Of a DNA stretch of 9,673 nucleotides, positions 1-5,125 are shown in pieces. Numbering within the stretch: the first letter of the stretch is position 1; every line of letters starts with the position of its first letter. The translations under genes and the position numbers were made by a program. Below the pieces are notes generated by a model. The model ran no database searches and was not told the origin of the DNA. It was given only the letters and a program-made list of their open reading frames with translations. This DNA is from Candidatus Woesearchaeota archaeon (GTDB lineage Archaea > Nanobdellota > Nanobdellia > Woesearchaeales > ARS49): NCBI GenBank assembly GCA_019323135.1, contig JAHWHT010000041.1, positions 1 to 9,673 of the forward strand, read 5' to 3'.

Positions 1-1
1 T

Positions 2-580
2 AAAGAACTAAAAGAGTTTCCTGATAAAGCAATGGCTGTCCAGAAAAAAGCCATGCAGACTAACATGAAGTACATGATGCAGTCTATGAAAGCAACATTA
101 ATCACATTTATTCCTATTATCATAATCTTCGGATGGCTCCAGGCGCATTTTGCTTTTGTTGCAATAATGCCTGACCAGGAATTTACAATGACTATGGAAT
201 TCAAAGATGGTGTTCAGGGTAATGTTTCTATAGCTGTTCCAGAAGGTATTGAAGTTTTAGGTGATTCTGTTCAAAAAATTGAAGGCAATAAAGCAGTGTT
301 TAGCTTAAAGGGCAAATCCGGATTGTATGATTCACCCCCCATTGAATTCACTTACAACAATGTTATCTACAGCCACGAAGTTATTATCACTTCAGGCAAA
401 GAATTTATTGAACCAACTAAAGTAATAAGAGGAAGCGAGAGTGTTAAATCAATTGAAACAAGCAATGCTAAAAATGTTATCATAAATTTATTTGGATGGA
501 AGCTCGGATGGCTGGGTAGTTACATTATTTTTGCCTTGATTTTCAGTATGTTATTAAGAAAATTAATGAAAGTGTACTAA
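2..580 (+). CDS. DUF106 / EMC3-like membrane insertase, 5' partial
   Basis: C-terminal 192 residues of an archaeal DUF106 (Ylp1) protein of the YidC/Oxa1/EMC3 superfamily, which inserts hydrophobic segments into the cytoplasmic membrane. The frame is open from base 2, so the ATG at 32 is an internal methionine and the true start lies outside the window. Seen: a Lys/Met-rich amphipathic stretch (residues 1-30, typical of the cytosolic coiled segment before the core), a transmembrane helix with ITFIPIIIIFGWL at about 31-53, a polar beta-rich segment with few Lys and many Val/Ile/Thr at about 57-150, and a last helix at about 167-186 ending in basic LLRKLMKVY. The FIPI..FGWL core recalls the family. 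The roughly 95-residue segment between the helices is probably extracytoplasmic and looks long for the family. A T-tract follows the stop. Family assignment is good; exact substrates are unknown. Confidence 0.8.
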   Translation, partial: KELKEFPDKAMAVQKKAMQTNMKYMMQSMKATLITFIPIIIIFGWLQAHFAFVAIMPDQEFTMTMEFKDGVQGNVSIAVPEGIEVLGDSVQKIEGNKAVFSLKGKSGLYDSPPIEFTYNNVIYSHEVIITSGKEFIEPTKVIRGSESVKSIETSNAKNVIINLFGWKLGWLGSYIIFALIFSMLLRKLMKVY

Positions 581-587
581 ACTAAAA

Positions 588-599
588 TTTTATTTTTTT
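588..599 (+). terminator. T-tract terminator after the DUF106 gene
   Basis: TTTTATTTTTTT begins seven bases after the TAA of the insertase gene. Archaeal RNA polymerase terminates at oligo-T on the non-template strand without needing a hairpin, so this is a sufficient intrinsic terminator. A second T-rich patch follows at 606-612. Confidence 0.55.
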
Positions 600-652
600 G
601 GTAATTATTTTTCCATATAGAAAAATATAATTCCATCCGAAATCAAGGGGTG

Positions 653-686
653 TTGTGCCGGAATAATTCCGATTATTAGGCCACAA
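653..686 (+). other. Strong hairpin with UCCG tetraloop, unexplained
   Basis: TTGTG (653-657) pairs with CACAA (682-686), CC (658-659) with GG (679-680) leaving C681 bulged, then GG/A forms an internal loop, and AATAAT (662-667) pairs with ATTATT (672-677). The loop is TCCG, a UNCG-class tetraloop that is exceptionally stable in RNA. It sits between the insertase terminator and the TBP promoter and is explained by neither. It could be a small RNA, a 3'-end structure on read-through transcripts, or chance. No tRNA, rRNA or known RNA family was recognised here. Confidence 0.3.
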
Positions 687-688
687 GG

Positions 689-697
689 CTTATAAAT
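689..697 (+). promoter_or_regulatory. Possible upstream TATA box before TBP
   Basis: CTTATAAAT is a plausible TATA box and would start RNA near 717-720. Such a transcript would carry a leader of about 117 nt before the TBP ATG, including a possible 24-codon ORF at 728-802. The upstream context lacks the AAAAGT block of the other promoters, so this is a weaker candidate than the site at 766-780. Confidence 0.25.
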
Positions 698-756
698 TCG
701 CAATTCTCAAGAGTTCCATAGGAAATCATGGAGGCATCCTGTCTAGAAACTCCATT

Positions 757-816
757 TTTAAATACAAAAGTATTTAAATATTACCCCATTATACTCCTTT
801 AAATACTATTTAAATA
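757..816 (+). promoter_or_regulatory. TBP gene promoter with clustered TATA-like palindromes
   Basis: Two inverted repeats lie here: TTTAAATAC-AAAA-GTATTTAAA (757-778, 9-bp arms) and TTTAAATA-C-TATTTAAA (798-814, 8-bp arms). The string TTTAAATA, the archaeal TATA consensus, reads on the + strand at 757-764, 773-780, 798-805 and 809-816. The best core promoter is AAAAGT plus TATTTAAATA at 766-780, since the same BRE+TATA arrangement precedes other genes here. It predicts a start near 802-804 and a leader of about 33 nt carrying the Shine-Dalgarno site. The sites at 798 and 809 then fall on or just after the transcription start, where bound TBP would block initiation. Autoregulation is inference. 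Confidence 0.65.
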
Positions 817-822
817 TAACTT

Positions 823-829
823 GGGGTGG
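823..829 (+). promoter_or_regulatory. Shine-Dalgarno site of TBP
   Basis: GGGGTGG ends six bases before the ATG at 836 and contains the GGTG core complementary to the archaeal 16S rRNA tail. It decides the start: the in-frame TTG at 821 would lie upstream of this site, leaving it without its own ribosome binding site. ACCCCA at 783-788 could pair with 822-827 on a longer transcript and hide it. Confidence 0.6.
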
Positions 830-835
830 AACCAA

Positions 836-1468
836 ATGGCTAAAAAGAAAAAGGCAAAGAAAAGCACAAAAAAGAAAAAAGTTGCCAAGAAAAAAGTTAC
901 AAAACTTACGCCAGTAAAACCTAGCAAAGATGCTAAAGAAATTAAAGTTGTTAACATTGTTGTTTCTGCGTCTCTAGGCCAGGATATTCCTTTGGAAAAA
1001 ATGGCTGCTACTTTGAGCAACACAGAATATAATCCCGAGCAGTTTCCAGGATTAGTTATTAGAATTAAAGATCCTAAGACATCTGCACTTATATTCAGCT
1101 CTGGAAAGATTGTATGCACTGGTGCAAGAACCATGCAGGCTGTACGCGAAAGCATCAAAAAAATCATAAAAAGTTTGGAAAAGATTAAAGTCAAAATCAA
1201 AGAAGTGCCTGAAGTTAAAATTCAGAATATTGTTGCAGCAGGGTCTGTTGGAATGGATCTAAATTTGAATATGCTTGCAATGCGCTTAGATAACACTGAA
1301 TACGAACCAGAACAGTTCCCAGGATTAGTTTACAAGCTTCCTGACAAAAAGGCAACTTTCCTTCTGTTCTCAAATGGAAAGGTAGTTTGTACTGGAACAA
1401 AGAGCGAAGAAGAAGTCCACAGGGTTCTAGACGTATTAATTGAAAACCTGAAAAAAGTAAAGAAATAG
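836..1468 (+). CDS. tbp: TATA-box binding protein (TBP)
   Basis: Basal transcription factor that binds and bends the TATA box so that TFB and RNA polymerase can assemble. The 210 residues from ATG 836 hold the two direct saddle repeats, about 36-117 and 126-207. Each has the hallmark series NTEYxPEQFPGLV followed by FSxGKxVCTG. The four DNA-intercalating phenylalanines appear at F70/F87 and F161/F178, with the same 17-residue spacing in both halves. Residues 1-24 form a basic tail with 14 lysines. Archaeal TBPs are usually about 180-185 residues without such a tail and often end in acidic residues; this one ends LKKVKK. An in-frame TTG at 821 was rejected because the Shine-Dalgarno site lies between it and the ATG. 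The upstream palindromes suggest autoregulation. No T-tract separates it from MCM 58 bp downstream, so read-through is possible. Confidence 0.97.
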   Translation: MAKKKKAKKSTKKKKVAKKKVTKLTPVKPSKDAKEIKVVNIVVSASLGQDIPLEKMAATLSNTEYNPEQFPGLVIRIKDPKTSALIFSSGKIVCTGARTMQAVRESIKKIIKSLEKIKVKIKEVPEVKIQNIVAAGSVGMDLNLNMLAMRLDNTEYEPEQFPGLVYKLPDKKATFLLFSNGKVVCTGTKSEEEVHRVLDVLIENLKKVKK

Positions 1469-1485
1469 GCACTGGACAACTGCTC

Positions 1486-1500
1486 ACAGAGTATATATAT
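1486..1500 (+). promoter_or_regulatory. TATA promoter of mcm
   Basis: ACAGAGTATATATAT contains a TATA box at about 1491-1500 centred about 30 bp before the ATG at 1527. Transcription should start within a few bases of the ATG, giving a leaderless or nearly leaderless mRNA; there is no Shine-Dalgarno sequence in the A-rich stretch before the start. Confidence 0.6.
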
Positions 1501-1526
1501 TAGCTTTAGCTATAAAAAATAAAAAG

Positions 1527-3536
1527 ATGGATGCAACAGAATTAATAAGAAAATTGCAGGAGTTTTTTGAGAAGAACTATTACGCAGAACTTCTAGAAAA
1601 AATTAGAAAGAACGAAAAATTTATTCATGTTGATTTTAGCAAGCTTTCTGCATTTGATCCAGAGTTAGCAGACCTGCTTCTTGACCAGCCCGAAGAGGTT
1701 GTTAAAGGCGCAGAATTAGCCATAGAGCAGATTGATGCCCGAAACGGCAAAGGCGTAATCATGCGGGTTAAAAACCTTCCAGAACCTGCGAGGGTCTTAA
1801 TAAGAAACGTTAGAAGCAGGCACTTAGGAAAGTTTTTGATTACAGAGGGCATAGTGAGACAAAAGTCTGATGTGCGGCCTCAAGTTACTACTGCTAAATT
1901 TGAGTGTCCTTCTTGCGGTAACACTATTTCAGTTATTCAATTAGATAATAAGTTCAAAGAACCATCTAGATGTTCTTGCGGTAGAAAAGGCCGGTTTAAA
2001 CTGCTGGATAAAGCTTTGATTGACGCGCAGGCCCTGGTTCTTGAAGAAGTTCCTGAGCAATTAGAAGGGGGCGCACAGCCTAAGAGGATTAATGTTTTTC
2101 TGCAGAATGATTTAGTCAGTCCTTTGTCAGAAAAAAGAACAAATCCTGGTGCAAGGATTATTATTGTTGGCTCGATAAAAGAAATTCCTATTTTTACAAG
2201 GTCTGGTTCACAAAGCACTCGTTTTGATATTTTATTTGAAGCAAATTCTGTTGATGCTGTTGAAGAAGATTTTTCAGATATCAAGATTGCAAAAAAAGAG
2301 ATTGAAGAGATGGAAAAGCTTGCTGCAGACGGAAAAAATGTCCTTAACAAGCTTATCAAAAGTATTGTTCCCTCTATTTATGGTCATGATAAAATCAAAG
2401 AAGCACTATTGCTGCAAATGGTCGGCGGTGTTAAAAAAACTCGTGATGACGGCGGCGTCACTAGAGGAGATATTCACATTTTATTAGTAGGTGATCCAGG
2501 TGGCGGTAAATCTCAGATGCTTAAGCGTATTGGAAAGATTGCCCCCAAAGGCCGTTTTGTTAGTGGTAAAGGTGTTTCAGGAGCAGGTCTTACTGCGAGC
2601 GTTGTAAAGGATGAATTTTTGCAGGGTTGGAGTCTTGAAGCAGGTGCATTGGTTTTAGCTAACAAAGGCGTCATATGCATTGACGAATTAGATAAAATGT
2701 CTGATGATGACAGGTCTGCAATGCATGAAGCTCTAGAAGGCCAGACTATTACTATTTCCAAGGCAAATATTCAAGCCACATTAAGATGTGAAACAACAGT
2801 TCTTGCTGCAGCAAATCCTAAGTTTGGAAGATTTGATCCTTATGAGACTGTTGCGCGGCAAATTAATCTTCCTCCTGCCTTGATTAATCGTTTTGATTTG
2901 ATTTTCCCGATTAAAGATCTTCCAGATCCAACAAAAGATGAAAAGCTAGCAAAGTTTATTCTTAATTTGCATCAGAATGATTTAGATGCGCCAGATCTTG
3001 ACACTAATTTTTTGCGAAAGTATCTAATTTATGCTCGGCAAAGTGTTTTCCCTAAATTGACAGACTCTGCTGTGGAAGAATTAAAGAATTATTTTATCAA
3101 GATGAGAAATTCTGCCTCTGGTGAAGTAAAGTCTGTTCCTATCTCTGCAAGGCAGTTAGAGGGCTTGATACGTTTAGCAGAAGGTTATGCAAAGTTAAGG
3201 CTAGACTCAAAAGTATCCAAGAAACACGCTCAAAGCGCTATTGAAATTTTGGATTACTGTTTAAGACAGGTTGCATTTGACGAAGAAACAGGCACAATTG
3301 ATATTGATAGGATTGCCACTGCAATGCCTGCATCACAGAGAAATAAGATTATTCATGTCAAAGAAATCATTAATGATTTAGAAAATAAATTAGGCAAGAC
3401 TATTCCTCTAGAAGACGTCATGCAGGCAGCAAGTGAAAAAGGTCTGTCTGACGCAGAAGTTGAAGAGATGATTCAAAAGCTTAAGCGGTCTGGCGACATT
3501 TTTGAACCTAGACGCGGCTTCATTAGTAAGTTATAA
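1527..3536 (+). CDS. mcm: MCM replicative DNA helicase
   Basis: Replicative helicase that forms a hexamer, encircles DNA and unwinds it 3'-5' at the fork using ATP. The 669 residues match the usual archaeal length. N-terminal domain (about 1-110) is followed by a zinc site C127-x2-C130-x18-C149-x-C151, then the OB-fold region with its DNA-binding hairpins. The AAA+ domain carries Walker A GDPGGGKS (322-329, K328), Walker B VICIDELDK (D386, E387), sensor-1 asparagine N430 in AAANPKFGRF, and arginine finger R455 in NRFDLIF. About 600-669 is the C-terminal winged helix, ending in PRRGFISKL. No intein interrupts the Walker A site, a common intein position. ATG 1527 is chosen from the TATA spacing. 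Its neighbours TBP, RPA-like protein and PolD make this a replication/transcription neighbourhood. Confidence 0.98.
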   Translation: MDATELIRKLQEFFEKNYYAELLEKIRKNEKFIHVDFSKLSAFDPELADLLLDQPEEVVKGAELAIEQIDARNGKGVIMRVKNLPEPARVLIRNVRSRHLGKFLITEGIVRQKSDVRPQVTTAKFECPSCGNTISVIQLDNKFKEPSRCSCGRKGRFKLLDKALIDAQALVLEEVPEQLEGGAQPKRINVFLQNDLVSPLSEKRTNPGARIIIVGSIKEIPIFTRSGSQSTRFDILFEANSVDAVEEDFSDIKIAKKEIEEMEKLAADGKNVLNKLIKSIVPSIYGHDKIKEALLLQMVGGVKKTRDDGGVTRGDIHILLVGDPGGGKSQMLKRIGKIAPKGRFVSGKGVSGAGLTASVVKDEFLQGWSLEAGALVLANKGVICIDELDKMSDDDRSAMHEALEGQTITISKANIQATLRCETTVLAAANPKFGRFDPYETVARQINLPPALINRFDLIFPIKDLPDPTKDEKLAKFILNLHQNDLDAPDLDTNFLRKYLIYARQSVFPKLTDSAVEELKNYFIKMRNSASGEVKSVPISARQLEGLIRLAEGYAKLRLDSKVSKKHAQSAIEILDYCLRQVAFDEETGTIDIDRIATAMPASQRNKIIHVKEIINDLENKLGKTIPLEDVMQAASEKGLSDAEVEEMIQKLKRSGDIFEPRRGFISKL

Positions 3537-3538
3537 CC

Positions 3539-3633
3539 GCATAGCGCCTAGCGAAGTTCTCTAGCATACATTCTATTTAAGATAAATCTGGACAATAATC
3601 AGCAACAAAATCCAAACGAAGCGCGCTATACGC
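3539..3633. repeat. Imperfect inverted repeat in the mcm downstream gap
   Basis: GC-ATAGCGC (3539-3547) is complementary to GCGCTAT-ac-GC (3623-3633): a 7-bp core plus 2 bp across a two-base bulge, enclosing 75 bases. It starts two bases after the mcm stop and has more G+C than its surroundings. The interior holds a small ATTTA-AGA-TAAAT hairpin. No tRNA arms fit inside. It may be a 3' UTR structure or an unrecognised small RNA. Confidence 0.3.
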
Positions 3634-3635
3634 AT
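3573..3635 (-). CDS. Possible 20-residue membrane micropeptide
   Basis: The minus strand between mcm and the next gene holds ATG...TAG coding for MRIARFVWILLL followed by IIVQIYLK: a basic N-terminus, about 14 hydrophobic residues, then a terminal lysine, the make-up of a single transmembrane helix. The palindromic TATA box TTAATATATTAA (3652-3663) lies 22-23 bp before its ATG and could serve both strands. There is no Shine-Dalgarno site. An ORF this short is expected by chance in such DNA, and T-rich codons readily give hydrophobic residues, so it is recorded only as a candidate. Confidence 0.15.
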   Translation of the reverse strand: MRIARFVWILLLIIVQIYLK

Positions 3636-3645
3636 AATTATAACC

Positions 3646-3663
3646 AAAAAGTTAATATATTAA
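3646..3663 (+). promoter_or_regulatory. TATA promoter of the 94-residue membrane protein gene
   Basis: AAAAAGT leads into TTAATATATTAA, a perfect 12-bp palindrome (3652-3663) centred about 25 bp before the ATG at 3682. Transcription should start at or very near the ATG. The GGTG at 3665-3668 is therefore probably untranscribed and not a working Shine-Dalgarno site. Because the palindrome is symmetric it could also fire on the minus strand. Confidence 0.55.
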
Positions 3664-3681
3664 AGGTGTCAATTAATTATC

Positions 3682-3966
3682 ATGGAGCAAGTATTTAAAG
3701 AATTTTCATTAGGATTGGAGTATGTTATTTATTTTATTTGTACTGCTGTTCTGTTGTTAACTATTGTTCTTTTGGAAAGCAATATCAATGTATCTTTCTT
3801 GGCATTTATTGCAGGCATAATTATGATTTTTCTCTGTTTTTTGACTTGCTGGGACTTGATTGCAGTCGGTATTAGAAAACACACAGTATTCGGGGTTATT
3901 TTAAGCATAGTTACATTACTTTTGTTTCTAGGTTTGATTTATGATTTTATTCAAGCAATTGTTTAG
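3682..3966 (+). CDS. Small three-helix membrane protein, function unknown
   Basis: 94 residues, not recognised. Three hydrophobic segments are visible: about 13-32 (YVIYFICTAVLLLTIVLL), 36-60 (FLAFIAGIIMIFLCFLTCW) and 68-93 (TVFGVILSIVTLLLFLGL). The loop between helices 2 and 3 is IRKH, basic and so probably cytoplasmic, which would put the N-terminus outside. There is no enzyme motif. It has its own TATA promoter 146 bp downstream of mcm, so it need not be linked to replication. Its stop lies nine bases from the stop of the convergent cysteine-rich protein gene. Clear hydrophobic pattern, TATA spacing and ordinary codon use support it as a real gene; the function cannot be read from the sequence. 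Confidence 0.75.
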   Translation: MEQVFKEFSLGLEYVIYFICTAVLLLTIVLLESNINVSFLAFIAGIIMIFLCFLTCWDLIAVGIRKHTVFGVILSIVTLLLFLGLIYDFIQAIV

Positions 3967-3972
3967 AAATAC

Positions 3973-3977
3973 TTTTT
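3973..3977 (+). terminator. Short T-run at a convergent gene junction
   Basis: TTTTT begins seven bases after the stop of the 94-residue gene and runs into the stop of the opposing gene at 3976. It is short for a terminator, so some read-through into antisense of the neighbour is likely. Confidence 0.3.
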
Positions 3978-5076
3978 ACTCTAATTGTTGTACTTGTTCT
4001 AGTATCGCGTTTGACCGCGCCAATGAATTACAAGACTTGGATAAGTATCCATTCATTACTTTAGAACACACAGAATAATCGCCGTCTAATGCAAAATTCA
4101 TGTAACAGCTATCTTTACTCCCTGACGTAGTTATGCTTTCACAAATTACACTTTTTCCAGAAGTGTAGGCTATCTCTATAAAACAAAGATCCATATCACT
4201 GGATTGTATTAATTGGTTGCATAATGCAGATGCTGCTTCTGGGTCTGATTTAGACACTATTTTTGCCTGCTCAATTAGTTCCATAGGACTTTTTGCAGTT
4301 TTAACACAGTCCTCTTTGCAGTTTGTTGTTGTCTCTCCAGATTCGCACGCCCCATTGCCGCAGCAAGGAGATATTGGGTTATGTCTGCATAATCCTTTAT
4401 CACAATAATCTGTTGTGCAGGGATTAAAGTCATCACAGCTTTCAGGACACTCTACTTTTTCTATTATTAGCTGTTCCTCAAAGGTTTCAGGTATTTTTTC
4501 AGTCTCTGTTTCTGCTTCTATTATGAGGAATCTTATTCTTTGCAGTTGTTTTTGGTCTTTGTGCTGCATTGTTGCTTTTAATTCATAACTTCCTGCATCA
4601 GCAGACAGAGGTATTGCTATTTGTTTTGTTAGGCCTGCTCTTTCTCCTATGGTTATTGTTTCTTGTTTTGACGCTGTCAAATCATTTGTTTGTGTATTGA
4701 TTATTTCATAATTCATTTGAACATTTTCTTTTGCATCTGTATTGCTGGTGAATGATGTTAAGAAAGATAATTGTCCTCCTGAAGCTATCTCTGTCTGTAT
4801 AGGCGATAGTCTGAAATCAATTGTTTTTGCCTCTGGTGTAAATAATTTTACACCCCCTAATATCAAGAGAATCACAAGAATAAGTGCGCTCACTGCAATC
4901 AGTATAACTTTTAAGTTAAGAGACACTTTTCTTGTTGGCTTTTTTAGATATGTTAATGCCTGATTTATCTCAGCAGGAGAGTATCCTGCGTTAAGCAGCG
5001 TTGTTCTGATAGTGCCTACATCATAACCCGCTGTTAGAAGTTTGTTTATATATTCTGTTAAGCTTTGTTGCACCAT
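3976..5076 (-). CDS. Membrane-anchored cysteine-rich envelope protein, function unknown
   Basis: 366 residues. Parts visible in order: an N-terminal helical prefix with a double motif, LLTAGYDVGTI then LLNAGYSPAEI (about 12-42); one transmembrane helix at 56-78 after a basic stretch (KKPTRK), placing the C-terminus outside; a beta-rich domain (about 83-190) with even polar/hydrophobic alternation; a cysteine module at 210-257 with ten Cys (210, 214, 220, 225, 230, 238, 239, 244, 253, 257) including CGNGACESGE; and a helical C-terminal part with six more Cys in three C-x11-C pairs. Sixteen Cys, all outside the membrane, suggest disulfides. From general knowledge, the GY-rich prefix and the CGNGxCExGE motif recur in predicted surface proteins of DPANN archaea. 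No catalytic motif is seen; adhesion or envelope scaffolding is a guess. ATG 5076 is supported by a TATA box about 31 bp upstream. Confidence 0.85.
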   Translation of the reverse strand: MVQQSLTEYINKLLTAGYDVGTIRTTLLNAGYSPAEINQALTYLKKPTRKVSLNLKVILIAVSALILVILLILGGVKLFTPEAKTIDFRLSPIQTEIASGGQLSFLTSFTSNTDAKENVQMNYEIINTQTNDLTASKQETITIGERAGLTKQIAIPLSADAGSYELKATMQHKDQKQLQRIRFLIIEAETETEKIPETFEEQLIIEKVECPESCDDFNPCTTDYCDKGLCRHNPISPCCGNGACESGETTTNCKEDCVKTAKSPMELIEQAKIVSKSDPEAASALCNQLIQSSDMDLCFIEIAYTSGKSVICESITTSGSKDSCYMNFALDGDYSVCSKVMNGYLSKSCNSLARSNAILEQVQQLE

Positions 5077-5101
5077 TTTTTATATTTAAAAAGTGATTAT
5101 T

Positions 5102-5113
5102 TGTATTTAAATG
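5102..5113 (-). promoter_or_regulatory. TATA promoter of the cysteine-rich protein gene
   Basis: Read on the minus strand, CATTTAAATACA places a TATA box about 31 bp before the ATG at 5076, predicting a start within a few bases of the ATG. A second AT-rich box (5083-5091) is too close to the ATG to act as promoter. TTTAAATACAAA here is identical to 757-768 in the TBP control region. Confidence 0.5.
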
Positions 5114-5125
5114 TTTGTAGTCAAG

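Noticed and set aside
32..34. ATG as the start of the DUF106 gene
   Set aside because: Ten in-frame sense codons precede it without a stop, and the first membrane helix of the family is missing, so the gene continues upstream.
821..835. TTG start for TBP five codons upstream of the ATG
   Set aside because: The Shine-Dalgarno GGGGTGG (823-829) lies inside those codons and is correctly placed for the ATG at 836.
799..1200. 133-codon minus-strand ORF with a Phe-rich end
   Set aside because: It is the antisense of TBP; the FFFLATFFFF run is merely the complement of the Lys-rich tail.
1937..2359. 140-codon minus-strand ORF inside mcm
   Set aside because: It lies wholly opposite strongly conserved MCM coding sequence and its Ser/Leu-rich product has no recognisable features; it is a shadow of the real gene.
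2484..2520. Intein in MCM or PolD active-site motifs
   Set aside because: Walker A of MCM and the DGD motif of DP2 are continuous, with no Cys/Ser splice junction or extra domain.
3541..3630. tRNA gene with a 7-bp acceptor-like stem
   Set aside because: The bases next to the 3' arm do not form a T-arm, there is no GGTTCRAATCC-like loop, and no anticodon arm can be drawn.
3662..3668. AAAGGTG as a Shine-Dalgarno site for the 94-residue membrane protein
   Set aside because: It is 13 bases from the ATG, beyond the usual distance, and the TATA spacing puts the transcription start downstream of it.
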